From NCBI RefSeq assembly GCF_000368965.1, contig NZ_KB849778.1, forward strand, positions 186,001 to 250,000: a stretch of DNA of 64,000 nucleotides, read 5' to 3'. The translations under genes and the position numbers were made by a program. Of this stretch, positions 55,277-62,873 are shown one piece after another. The stretch comes from Acinetobacter calcoaceticus DSM 30006 = CIP 81.8 (lineage in GTDB: Bacteria > Pseudomonadota > Gammaproteobacteria > Pseudomonadales > Moraxellaceae). The notes under the pieces were generated by a model. That model was not told the DNA's origin. It did no database searches and saw only the letters and a list, made by a program, of their open reading frames with translations. How positions within the stretch are numbered: the first letter of the stretch is position 1; every line of letters starts with the position of its first letter.

Positions 55277-55753
55277 ATGAATGATATAGAAATACAGCAT
55301 CTAATTGTTATGGAAAAGATATATGCTGGAGGTACGCTAAAATGGAAAACCCAAAAGAAATCAAAGCGCTGTGATTGTGTTTTACATGCAAATGAAATAG
55401 GGGATGGTTATTTCATTTTATATGCTCGCCAGAATGAAATTGATCCAGACAACTTTTCATGTGGCCTTAAATTAGTTCGTTCGGGAAAAGATGATTTAAC
55501 TCTTTTAAGATATAATGGTTCAGCTCATCAACATACGAATGTTCTTGAAAGAGAACTTATAGATTATGAATGTCACATCCATATAGCGACTGAGCGATAT
55601 GCAAATTCGGGTTACAAAATTGATCATTATGCAACCCGAAGTAATGAGTATAGTGATCTTAGTAGCGCTATTAAATGCTTGATTGATAAATCTAATATTC
55701 ACCAATTAACTTTAAGTGATTTTATAACACAGGAGGGTTTTAGTTTTGATTAA
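55277..55753 (+). CDS. Unknown protein paired with DUF1828-type gene
   Basis: 158 residues, first gene of a coupled pair. AAAGGGA lies about 8 bases before the ATG. The central part has a histidine-rich pattern: LLRYNGSAHQHTN, followed about 20 residues later by HIHIATERY and KIDHYATRSNEY. A short R-Y/W-D/N-G-x-H motif followed by an HxH strand recalls the TumE/DUF6516 and DUF6978 groups of toxin- or defence-linked proteins, but this is a by-eye resemblance, not a proven match. Low GC and no housekeeping neighbours suggest acquisition. Confidence 0.6.
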   Translation: MNDIEIQHLIVMEKIYAGGTLKWKTQKKSKRCDCVLHANEIGDGYFILYARQNEIDPDNFSCGLKLVRSGKDDLTLLRYNGSAHQHTNVLERELIDYECHIHIATERYANSGYKIDHYATRSNEYSDLSSAIKCLIDKSNIHQLTLSDFITQEGFSFD

Positions 55754-56516
55754 CAATGAAAAACTTAAAGACCTACTGTGCTCTTCTTTTTGCCATTCAG
55801 TTCGACTGAAAGAAACAAAAGCAGGAACTATTGTATCTCTACCTATGAAAGATAGAGATGGCGATGGTTTTTCAATTTATATAAAAGATATACCAGCAGG
55901 TTTCCGTTTATCTGATGGAGCTAGCACTCTTATGCGCTTAAGTTATGAACATGACATCGATTCTATGCTTAAGGGAAATCGTGGGAGATTATTTGATTTA
56001 ATTCTTTCTGAAGCTGGTCTAGAAGAAGATGATGGTGAACTATATAAAGAAGTAAGTGCTGATAATCTTGTTTATGAATTATTTGATTTTACAAAAGGAT
56101 TATCACGTCTGAGTGATTTAGGGCTGTGGACTCAACATAGAACAGCTTCGACATTCTATGAAGACCTAAAAGCTGCAATTTATAGCTCTGTACCACAAGG
56201 AATAAGTATATATGAGGATTATGTAGTTCCTAATATTCCTCAAGGTGAAAACTATCCTGTAGATTTTTACATAGAAGCTTCTAAACCTTTATATATTATG
56301 GGGGCCGGAAACCCAAGCCAGCTAAAACTTGCTACTATTGTGCTTCAACACTTAACAATTCATACAGATAATTTCGATTCAATGGTCGTTCTATCTGAAA
56401 GAAAAGGCATGCCCGAAAAAGATATAGACAGATTGATGAGTGCAGCAAATGATATTGTTCCATCAATTGAAGATATAGCTACAATTAAGAAAAAAATTCT
56501 TCACAGAATAGCTTAA
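55746..56516 (+). CDS. DUF1828/DUF1829-type protein
   Basis: 256 residues starting at a TTG at 55746, chosen because AGGAGG lies nine bases upstream and the only nearby ATG is out of frame. The N-terminal half fits DUF1828 (SVRLKETKAGTIVSLPMKDRDGDGFSIYI; GFRLSDGASTLMRL), the C-terminal half fits DUF1829 (VDFYIEASKPLYIMG; SMVVLSERKG). Function of these families is unknown; they occur in phage-related and accessory DNA. It overlaps the preceding gene by 8 bases, so the two are translated together. Confidence 0.8.
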   Translation: MINNEKLKDLLCSSFCHSVRLKETKAGTIVSLPMKDRDGDGFSIYIKDIPAGFRLSDGASTLMRLSYEHDIDSMLKGNRGRLFDLILSEAGLEEDDGELYKEVSADNLVYELFDFTKGLSRLSDLGLWTQHRTASTFYEDLKAAIYSSVPQGISIYEDYVVPNIPQGENYPVDFYIEASKPLYIMGAGNPSQLKLATIVLQHLTIHTDNFDSMVVLSERKGMPEKDIDRLMSAANDIVPSIEDIATIKKKILHRIA

Positions 56517-56858
56517 AATAAACACTTACTCTTAAATTAGAAAAATTATTTATTATTATTTTTAATTTGCTTATATATTTAAAATATATTTTATATTAAA
56601 TATATAGTATAAAAACAAACCTCCAAATAAAAACCATAAAACACTTTAGCCTTATAAGATGCACAAGTAATTTATTAGGACAATTAATATGATTTCTTGA
56701 AAAAATAAAATAGAAACAACTAAAATTATCTATGTTTCTCTAAAATTAATATAATTAAAATAGAGTTAATTAAACGAAGATATAGCTTAAATAATTTAAT
56801 TACAAAATAAATATTAAATAAGAGTCCAATATTAAATTAAACTCTTATACCCTTTAAA
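56517..56858. other. Very AT-rich gene-free stretch
   Basis: About 340 bases of extreme A/T content with long A- and T-runs between the DUF1828 gene and a convergent membrane protein gene. No ORF, hairpin terminator or repeat stands out. Composition is unlike the flanking core regions. Confidence 0.5.
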
Positions 56859-57365
56859 TTAAGAAATTAAACTATTAGATTGTGATTCTAAATCTAATAC
56901 AATCCAGTGTGTAGCAACTGCAACTAGGTAAGTAGTAAATCCTACAATTCCAAAAAACAAAGCATCTTGGATATGATTAAAACCTAAATTTACCAGAAAT
57001 AAAGCTAGGCAAAACCCAACCATAGAATTCAATGAAATAACTATTTTCTTTGATAAATAAGAACACAAATTAATTAAAATTAAATTTAATTTAAATTCAA
57101 ATATAACACTTACAAGCAATATGGTTAATGGAATAAAAGATAAAAGTTCAAAGGGTGTTATATTAACAAGAAAATTAAATACAACCTCAATAACCTTAAT
57201 ATATCCTGTTGGCAAAGCAATAGACAATGCAATACCCGTTATTACAGCAATAATTAATATCCAACGTTGTTCTTTAGATTTTAAAATTTCTGAAATTTTT
57301 CTCAAGCTTATGTTCTCTAAAAAATAGATAAAACAATTTTTACACAAGCTTAAAATAAAATACAA
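56859..57365 (-). CDS. Hypothetical small membrane protein
   Basis: 168 residues with about four transmembrane segments (ILIIAVITGIALSIALPTGYI; LLSFIPLTILLVSVIF; VGFCLALFLVNLG; ALFFGIVGFTTYLVAVATHWIVL). Only a TTG is available as a start near the 5' end; the true start is uncertain. AT-rich, no recognisable family. It may be an orphan acquired with the neighbouring unknown genes. Confidence 0.5.
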   Translation of the reverse strand: MYFILSLCKNCFIYFLENISLRKISEILKSKEQRWILIIAVITGIALSIALPTGYIKVIEVVFNFLVNITPFELLSFIPLTILLVSVIFEFKLNLILINLCSYLSKKIVISLNSMVGFCLALFLVNLGFNHIQDALFFGIVGFTTYLVAVATHWIVLDLESQSNSLIS

Positions 57366-57403
57366 GTATTAATTATCAATTTTCAAGCTTGTTAAAAGAC
57401 TTC

Positions 57404-57429
57404 AAAAAAGCCCAACTCCCGTCGGGCCT
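57404..57429 (-). terminator. Terminator of the TetR gene
   Basis: Minus-strand GCCC-GACGGGAGTT-GGGC followed by six T, just after the stop at 57437. Confidence 0.75.
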
Positions 57430-57436
57430 TCCCCCA

Positions 57437-57985
57437 TCAAACCCGACTTATAAAATAGTCGAGTAATACATCCCTTTCATCGGTGTTATTGGTACCCAAA
57501 AGCTGAACCATCGCGCCATCAATCACAAACAAAAACATGTGTGCATCTGCAACTGTAACAGTCGCTTTTACAGTTAAAAGGAATTTATGAATTTCTTTAA
57601 TGAACCAGTTTCGGTAGTCAATGACGAGTTTATATGCTGCTGGATAGATCTTTTCAATTTCAAAAATCGCTTTAAATGGCAACCGATAAAAGCCATCTAA
57701 ATTTGCATGTAAGAGGTAAATTTTCTTGAGTTTATCGAATGCCATGAGTTCTCGGTACGAATGAATAATTGAAAACACCTCATGTTTTAATGCATCTATT
57801 TGAAAAGTTAAGCTCATCTGAATGAGCCTTTCTTTTGAGTGAAAGTAGTTATAAAAAGTGGCTTTAGGGATTTTAGCTTCCTCAATAATTCGATCGATCC
57901 CGATGTAAAACCCATTTTGATTAAATAAATCTTTTGCTGCGTGGAGCACGCTTAATGCTCTAAATGAAGCTTCTAAATTTGGCAT
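57437..57985 (-). CDS. TetR/AcrR family regulator downstream of a C4-like RNA module
   Basis: 182 residues. The N-terminal helix-turn-helix ends with the TetR hallmark IDRIIEEAKIPKATFYNYFHSKERLIQ. The C-terminal ligand domain is variable. Its ATG at 57985 lies inside a longer reading frame that starts at 58253 (an Ash/Icd-like ORF with an internal amber codon), so its translation may depend on upstream reading, as ant depends on icd in phage P1. No enzyme gene is adjacent on the other side, which makes its own target unclear. It ends in a strong terminator. Confidence 0.85.
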   Translation of the reverse strand: MPNLEASFRALSVLHAAKDLFNQNGFYIGIDRIIEEAKIPKATFYNYFHSKERLIQMSLTFQIDALKHEVFSIIHSYRELMAFDKLKKIYLLHANLDGFYRLPFKAIFEIEKIYPAAYKLVIDYRNWFIKEIHKFLLTVKATVTVADAHMFLFVIDGAMVQLLGTNNTDERDVLLDYFISRV

Positions 57986-58253
57986 TTTTATACCGTTTAA
58001 AATAATTTTTTGTTGTATGTAAAAGAGATAAAAATGCCGTCGCTCCTAAATTGAGCGCTAAAAACAGGCATGCGAAAACGACACAAAAATGGTGTGTTCG
58101 CCTATCTCGGGTTTTATTGTTGCTATGATTTTTTAGTCGTAATGACCTATGGCTTAAAACCTAGAGTCGGTTAAACCGTTTTAAAGACCAGTGCGATATA
58201 GACGTAAAGATTTTGGCAAAGGTTGCCAATGGGAGAGATGAAATAGTACGCAT
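57960..58253 (-). pseudogene. Ash/Icd-like short ORF interrupted by an amber codon
   Basis: ATG at 58253 with AGGAG six bases upstream opens MRTISSLPLATFAKIFTSIS... for 30 codons to a TAG at 58161-58163. The same frame then stays open for 66 more codons to a TAG at 57960-57962, with plausible protein sequence including a hydrophobic FCVVFACLFLALNLGATAFL stretch. This suggests either a broken gene, a readthrough product, or two separate small ORFs. Position right after a C4-like RNA matches icd (P1) and ash (P4/related phages). It overlaps the start of the TetR gene by 26 bases. Confidence 0.55.
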
Positions 58254-58262
58254 AGCGAACTC

Positions 58263-58300
58263 CTGTATGTATTAGAAGCTCTACCACAATTACTGCTAAA
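58263..58300 (-). promoter_or_regulatory. Target-like copies of the C4 arm sequences
   Basis: TTTAGCAG (58293-58300) and TACATACAG (58263-58271), read on the minus strand, repeat the two 5' arm segments of the C4-like RNA. The second one runs into the AGGAG ribosome site of the Ash/Icd-like ORF (58260-58264). The 3' arms of the RNA are complementary to both, so pairing would cover the ribosome site. Confidence 0.6.
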
Positions 58301-58319
58301 TAATGGTGGCAGGACGAAA

Positions 58320-58495
58320 AGGGGTTAGCAGACTGGACATACAGAACCAGCACACCCGAGGGTGTCCCCCTTCCGCCCTACCGCAACGTGAGGGGGACGG
58401 TGGTTTCACACACAGATCTCCCCCTCAGAAGGAGCAAATCTGATGTGCTGTATGTAAAACGGTCTGCTAAAACCGACTGGCAATGTGGCCAGCAG
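58320..58495 (-). ncRNA. C4/CI-like phage immunity RNA
   Basis: Transcribed on the minus strand from the promoter at 58500-58528. Two perfect long-range stem segments close the structure: TTAGCAGAC (58462-58470) with GTCTGCTAA (58325-58333), and ACATACAG (58448-58455) with CTGTATGT (58337-58344). Inside are CAGAT/ATCTG around CTCC (58413-58442), a GTCCCCCT/AGGGGGAC stem (58364-58398) and ACACCC-GA-GGGTGT (58352-58365). This layout and the GC-rich body match phage C4/CI antisense RNAs, here without other phage genes nearby. Confidence 0.7.
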
Positions 58496-58499
58496 GCAA

Positions 58500-58528
58500 A
58501 GGATAATCCGCGTGTTTTTGAGTGTCAA
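58500..58528 (-). promoter_or_regulatory. Promoter of the C4-like RNA
   Basis: On the minus strand TTGACA (58523-58528), exactly 17 bases, TATCCT (58500-58505). This is one of the best sigma-70 matches in the window and would start transcription near 58493. Confidence 0.75.
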
Positions 58529-58689
58529 TGTAAGGTTGAATAGAAATTGGTTAAATAATTTTTGTTTTCATTCAATTAGATATTTAAGCTAAACAGTCAT
58601 TCAACTTAAATTTAACGATATCATGGTAATAATAAAAATGTAGGATAGTGAATTATGATTGAGTTCATCATTTGAATGGGTAATTAATA

Positions 58690-59493
58690 ATGATAATAAA
58701 AGGACCTTCCACCAGTTCAGAAGAATATCAACTTATCTTTCAATGGCTTGATGAACGATTCCATTATTCTATTGGGGCAATGGCTTTTCTTAATCAAACA
58801 CGAGTTACCAATACCGAGTGGCAACTCTTACGGTTATATCACCCGCAGAACTCCAAGCAACTTTTAGGAGTCGCGGTCATCGTTACTGGGGGCACCTGCT
58901 TCTGGGTTCCATCAAAGACATCTTCATCTGGGGCATCACTCTGTACATCAATTTTAGAGCTTCAACCGCATCGGATTGTAACGAACGCAATCGGGCGAGA
59001 CTTATTACATGCCGAGATCAAACAAAAAGGACGTATTTTACGAGAGTATGATCAATGGATCATGATTTGCTCACGCCAATTTTCTGAAGCTCAAGGCCGC
59101 TTGGCGGAACGCTCGGACATTTCCCGTCTTAACGAATATCAACATCAATACAATAAAGAGCGGTCAGCAAATGAAACACCGGATTGGGAATCTCTAATTC
59201 AACAACAAAAAATTATTGTGCTTGAAGCAGACGACCAAATCATTTCAATTGTGCGTTTAGGCATAGAAACTGATCGTCTGGTTTCTATTGGTGGCACATA
59301 TACCTTCCCTGCTTATCGTCGAAAAGGTTTTGCCGAGCGCGTCTTACAATTCACGGTCAATCGAATCGTTGCAACTGGACGGATTGCCCACTTAATTGTC
59401 GATGTTGATAATACTCCAGCCGTTACACTTTACCGCCAAATGGGCTTCGAATGCGTAGAGTCTTCTTACATTGGTTACCCAGAGTATTTATAA
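58690..59493 (+). CDS. GNAT-family N-acetyltransferase, two-domain
   Basis: 267 residues. The C-terminal GNAT domain has motif A in GTYTFPAYRRKGFAERVLQFTVNRIV (R-R-K-G-F-A) and the later AVTLYRQMGFECVES. The N-terminal ~130 residues are a second, degenerate GNAT-like half. Acceptor substrate unknown. No operon partner; it follows the C4-like region on the opposite strand. Confidence 0.8.
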   Translation: MIIKGPSTSSEEYQLIFQWLDERFHYSIGAMAFLNQTRVTNTEWQLLRLYHPQNSKQLLGVAVIVTGGTCFWVPSKTSSSGASLCTSILELQPHRIVTNAIGRDLLHAEIKQKGRILREYDQWIMICSRQFSEAQGRLAERSDISRLNEYQHQYNKERSANETPDWESLIQQQKIIVLEADDQIISIVRLGIETDRLVSIGGTYTFPAYRRKGFAERVLQFTVNRIVATGRIAHLIVDVDNTPAVTLYRQMGFECVESSYIGYPEYL

Positions 59494-59616
59494 AAAATCA
59501 TTCATTTTCAAAACTGCTTAAATGAATCGATTGATCACGCTATAAATAAAAGCTACAGTAAATAAAGTTTGAATTTTATAACTTTAAATAAATTGATAAC
59601 GCATGCAGGCAAAGAC

Positions 59617-60519
59617 ATGGAAACCATACATGATTTTTATCGCCGCTTTTCTTTAACCAGAGATAGCGATTACTCGGTTCCATCGACTTCGTTTGGACAT
59701 TTTAATGTGTTCCAACGTGATGCCTGCTCTTTTCTGACGCCTTACAGCCGCCGCGATTATTATAAAATTTCACTGGTTTTAGGCACAGGCGACCTCCACT
59801 ACGCCAACCGCTGGATACGAGTAGACCGCCCTGCTTTACTGTTTTCAAACCCGATGGTTCCCTACGCTTGGGAAATTAATTCGCCCGAACAGGCAGGCTG
59901 GTTTTGTCTATTTACCGAAGAATTTGTAAACCACGAATCAAGACAAAGCTTTTTAAAAGACTCCCCGCTGTTTAAAGTCGACGGCGACCCATTGTATTTT
60001 TTAAATGATCAAAAAGTTGATGAAATTTCATTTATTTTCAAAAAGATGATGGCAGAAATAAATTCAGACTACATTCATAAATACAACGTTTTAAGAAACT
60101 ATTTGCACCTGATTGTGCATGAAGCCATGAAAATGCAACCGACCCAACAGTTTGAAAAACATAGCAATGCTGCGGTTCGGATTTGCCATTTATTCTTTGA
60201 ATTATTAGAGCGCCAGTTCCCAATCGACTCGCCCCATTTTCAGCTTAAACTCAAAACAGCAAATGACTATGCCTATGGTCTGTCAGTGCATGTAAACCAT
60301 TTAAACCGAGCCGTAAAAGAAGCCACAGGCAAAACCACGTCTGAGCATATTAGTTCACGCATTACGCAAGAAGCCAAAGCACTGTTACAACACACCAGTT
60401 GGAATATTTCCGAAATTGCCTATAGCTTAGGCTTTGAATATTCAGCGTATTTCACCAATTTCTTTAAGAAAAATACGGGTTTTTCGCCTAAAAAGTTCCG
60501 CGAGGACTGTGTGGCCTAA
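59617..60519 (+). CDS. AraC-family transcriptional regulator
   Basis: About 300 residues from the ATG at 59617, preceded by AGGCAAAGAC; the open frame starts at a TTG 48 bases earlier. N-terminal cupin-like ligand domain (YYKISLVLGTGDLHYANRWIRVDRPALLFSNP). C-terminal double helix-turn-helix: VHVNHLNRAVKEATGKTTSEHISSRI and ISEIAYSLGFEYSAYFTNFFKKNTGFSPKKFR. It lies upstream of an aldo/keto reductase on the same strand and probably activates it. Confidence 0.9.
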   Translation: METIHDFYRRFSLTRDSDYSVPSTSFGHFNVFQRDACSFLTPYSRRDYYKISLVLGTGDLHYANRWIRVDRPALLFSNPMVPYAWEINSPEQAGWFCLFTEEFVNHESRQSFLKDSPLFKVDGDPLYFLNDQKVDEISFIFKKMMAEINSDYIHKYNVLRNYLHLIVHEAMKMQPTQQFEKHSNAAVRICHLFFELLERQFPIDSPHFQLKLKTANDYAYGLSVHVNHLNRAVKEATGKTTSEHISSRITQEAKALLQHTSWNISEIAYSLGFEYSAYFTNFFKKNTGFSPKKFREDCVA

Positions 60520-60630
60520 AAACATATTGTTTGAATTTTATAATTATTGGTTTGAATGTTATACGTCAGTTTGAGCCAAAGCATTTTATAGTTTTTCTAC
60601 TCAAGTGATTTGCAAAAAAGAGTGTGAAAA

Positions 60631-61632
60631 ATGAAATATAGAACTTTAGGACAAACAGGCGAAAAAGTATCAGCACTTGGTTTAGGTTGCATGGGAATGA
60701 GCTTTGCCTATGGTGCCTCAGACGACACACAAAGCATTGCAACTCTAGAAAAAGCCTTAGACCTAGGCATTAACTTTTGGGACACCGCCGACATGTACGG
60801 CAACGGCGCAAACGAAGTATTGCTCTCAAAAGTTTTAGAAAAACACCGCGACAAAGTATTCTTGGCGACCAAATTTGGCTTTCGCTATAAAGAAGATAAC
60901 CTTAACCCACAAAACTCTTTAGAGTCTTATATCGACGGTTCTCCAGAGTGGATTAAAGTTGCGGTCGAAAACAGTTTAAAACGCCTAAATACAGACGTAA
61001 TTGATCTGTATTATGCCCACCGCATTGACCCGAATATTCCAGTTGAAGACACGATTGGCGCAATGGCTGACTTGGTCCAACAAGGTAAAGTTCGCTATTT
61101 AGGACTCAGTGAAGCGTCGGCTGAAACCATTCGTAAAGCACATGCGATTCACCCGATTGCAGCGGTTCAACATGAATATTCGCTCCTCACCCGTGAGTTT
61201 GAGCAAACCCATTTGCAAACCATTCGCGAGTTAGGCATTAGCCTTGTGCCGTATTCACCGCTATCACGTGGTTTAATCACCAATACACTCGATGTGGGCA
61301 ACCTAGAAGAAAACGATTTCCGTCGCCAGTTACCACGTTATCAAGGCGATAACTGGAAAAATAACCAAAGTTTGGCGCAAGCATTTAGTGAATTTGCCCA
61401 AAGCAAAAACGCGACAGCGGCTCAACTGGCTTTGGCTTGGATTTTGGCACAAGGTGAAGACATTATTCCAATTCCGGGTACGCGTAAAATCGAGCGACTT
61501 GTGGAAAATGCTGGCGCTGTAGACCTTGATTTAACAACAGCAGATTTGGCAGAAATCGACGCAATTATTGAGAGATACCCAAACATGGGCGCACGCTATA
61601 ACGCTGAGCAACTTGCTGCGGTAAATCATTAA
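60631..61632 (+). CDS. Aldo/keto reductase
   Basis: 333 residues, NADPH-dependent TIM barrel. The catalytic tetrad is D51, Y56 ([12 protein letters not shown]), K81 (ATKFGF) and H130 (YYAHRIDPN); the cofactor-binding end is [19 protein letters not shown]. It matches the YajO/AKR13-like group of broad carbonyl reductases. AAAGAG lies upstream of the ATG. The preceding AraC regulator is the likely controller. Confidence 0.93.
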   Translation: MKYRTLGQTGEKVSALGLGCMGMSFAYGASDDTQSIATLEKALDLGINFWDTADMYGNGANEVLLSKVLEKHRDKVFLATKFGFRYKEDNLNPQNSLESYIDGSPEWIKVAVENSLKRLNTDVIDLYYAHRIDPNIPVEDTIGAMADLVQQGKVRYLGLSEASAETIRKAHAIHPIAAVQHEYSLLTREFEQTHLQTIRELGISLVPYSPLSRGLITNTLDVGNLEENDFRRQLPRYQGDNWKNNQSLAQAFSEFAQSKNATAAQLALAWILAQGEDIIPIPGTRKIERLVENAGAVDLDLTTADLAEIDAIIERYPNMGARYNAEQLAAVNH

Positions 61633-61642
61633 AATATGAGCT

Positions 61643-61676
61643 GTAAAAAAAGTCCGACTTAGTATCGGACTTTTTT
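61643..61676. terminator. Bidirectional terminator after the aldo/keto reductase
   Basis: AAAAAAAGTCCGA-CTTAGTA-TCGGACTTTTTT between converging genes. Confidence 0.92.
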
Positions 61677-61678
61677 AT

Positions 61679-62071
61679 TTAGTCTTTGCTATAACTGCCC
61701 TGCTGGCGTCCATCGTTCCAAGTTACGTCTAACGATTTTTCAGAAATCGTCAGGCTTTCAGGAAATATACTTAAATTCTTTTTGAATTTAGAGTCAGGTT
61801 TTAAACCAATACAGTTGCCATTTTTCCACCATGTCCCTTCGGCATATTGGTCTAAAGCGCCATAAGCTAACATCCATTTAAACTTACCGTCTGGCTGAAG
61901 TAAAAGTTCCGAACCAACTTCCATCACACCATTTAAATAATAGTGTCCACTCCAAGCTTGATCGGATTGCTGAAATTTCACCTCTTTGCATGTGCTGGTT
62001 GGTTCTGCATAAATTTGAGAAGAAATCGCAATCGTAGAAAGTAATAGCAACCGTGCAAATATATTCATCAT
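61679..62071 (-). CDS. Secreted hypothetical protein
   Basis: 130 residues with a signal peptide (ARLLLLSTIAISSQIYA, cleavage near residue 22). The mature part looks like a small beta barrel: YLNGVMEVGSELLLQPDGKFKWMLAYGALDQYAEGTWWKNGNCIGL. That alternation of glycine turns and aromatic strands is seen in lipocalin-like periplasmic proteins. Two cysteines could form a disulfide. No name recognised. Confidence 0.7.
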   Translation of the reverse strand: MMNIFARLLLLSTIAISSQIYAEPTSTCKEVKFQQSDQAWSGHYYLNGVMEVGSELLLQPDGKFKWMLAYGALDQYAEGTWWKNGNCIGLKPDSKFKKNLSIFPESLTISEKSLDVTWNDGRQQGSYSKD

Positions 62072-62167
62072 TTAATTTCCTTTAAAAATCAATAAACTTC
62101 TTTTTTTAATCAAGTTATTAGTTAGTTTTAATTCAGCTCTGTCTTAGAGAACAAGCAAGTAGGATTC

Positions 62168-62587
62168 TCAAGTTTTTATATATTCCTCATAAGAAGAGAC
62201 CACTGTTACATCATTTGCTAGGAAATCAGGATACTTTTCTCTTAGTAATTCAACACATTCTTGACTTGCGGTTACTACAACCAATGGATCACTCGGATAG
62301 GTAACAAACATGGGGAAATCACTAATGAGTTTAAAAACTGCTCTCTCCATTTTTTCTGATCCGCATGGCCTAAAAATAGTTAAGCCTTCTACACTCGAGT
62401 TATCCTTACCGAAAGTTATGGAAAAATGACAGTGTACACCTGCCATCCGGCCTTCATATAACTCCACGCCATAATCTAAAAAGTAATAATTGTCATCTAT
62501 TTCTGTCCAATAAGGACTAAAAATATCTAATATTTCCTCTTTAGTTGCAGAATCATCCATTGAAAAAATAAAGTATTCAATACCCAT
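62168..62587 (-). CDS. Hypothetical acidic protein
   Basis: 139 residues, acidic, no membrane segment. It contains an aromatic/acidic stretch (YWTEIDDNYYFLDYGVELYEG) and a short GVHCHFSITF strand. Composition recalls small immunity-type proteins, but that is only an impression. It lies in the AT-rich right-hand accessory region. Confidence 0.6.
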   Translation of the reverse strand: MGIEYFIFSMDDSATKEEILDIFSPYWTEIDDNYYFLDYGVELYEGRMAGVHCHFSITFGKDNSSVEGLTIFRPCGSEKMERAVFKLISDFPMFVTYPSDPLVVVTASQECVELLREKYPDFLANDVTVVSSYEEYIKT

Positions 62588-62628
62588 GTTTTCTCTCTTA
62601 TCTACTATATCTCATCATTCAATTACTA

Positions 62629-62778
62629 CTATCCAACATAACCATAAATCAGGCCAACTACACCAATACATAATAGAATGATAAAAGTTATATTTTCTGT
62701 CTCAGACTTGTTTTTACGTTTTTTACCGTATAGCCCAACAATTACTGCAATTATAATTATCAAGATACTAGCAAGCAT
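62629..62778 (-). CDS. 49-residue two-helix membrane peptide
   Basis: ATG at 62778 opens a 49-codon frame: a first hydrophobic helix (ASILIIIIAVIVGLYG), a basic/polar hinge (KKRKNKSETENI) and a second helix (TFIILLCIGVVGLIYGYVG). Two helices with a positively charged loop suggest an inner membrane hairpin. No clear ribosome site, so it may not be translated; it is worth noting because it is below the usual ORF length cut-off. Confidence 0.45.
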   Translation of the reverse strand: MLASILIIIIAVIVGLYGKKRKNKSETENITFIILLCIGVVGLIYGYVG

Positions 62779-62873
62779 TACAAATGCCCATCATAATACC
62801 ATGGCCAATATTTGCCGAACTTAACATTCAAGTTTCCTTTTTTAAATCTTAGAAAAGAATAGTAAGGAATTTA

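Larger units (their letters stand above)
57986..58689. other. Non-coding-looking region between TetR and GNAT genes
   Basis: About 700 bases that contain the C4-like module (promoter, structured RNA, arm copies and interrupted short ORF, listed separately). The part from 58530 to 58689 is AT-rich and should hold the promoter of the acetyltransferase gene at 58690. GC content of the RNA core is visibly higher than its surroundings. Confidence 0.6.

Noticed and set aside
58171..58353. A 60-codon minus-strand ORF inside the C4-like region
   Set aside because: It overlaps the structured RNA and the short ORF that has the good ribosome site in another frame, and it has no Shine-Dalgarno of its own.
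54000..59000. Possible complete prophage or integrative element
   Set aside because: Apart from the C4-like RNA and a short ORF there is no integrase, repressor, capsid or attachment-site repeat.
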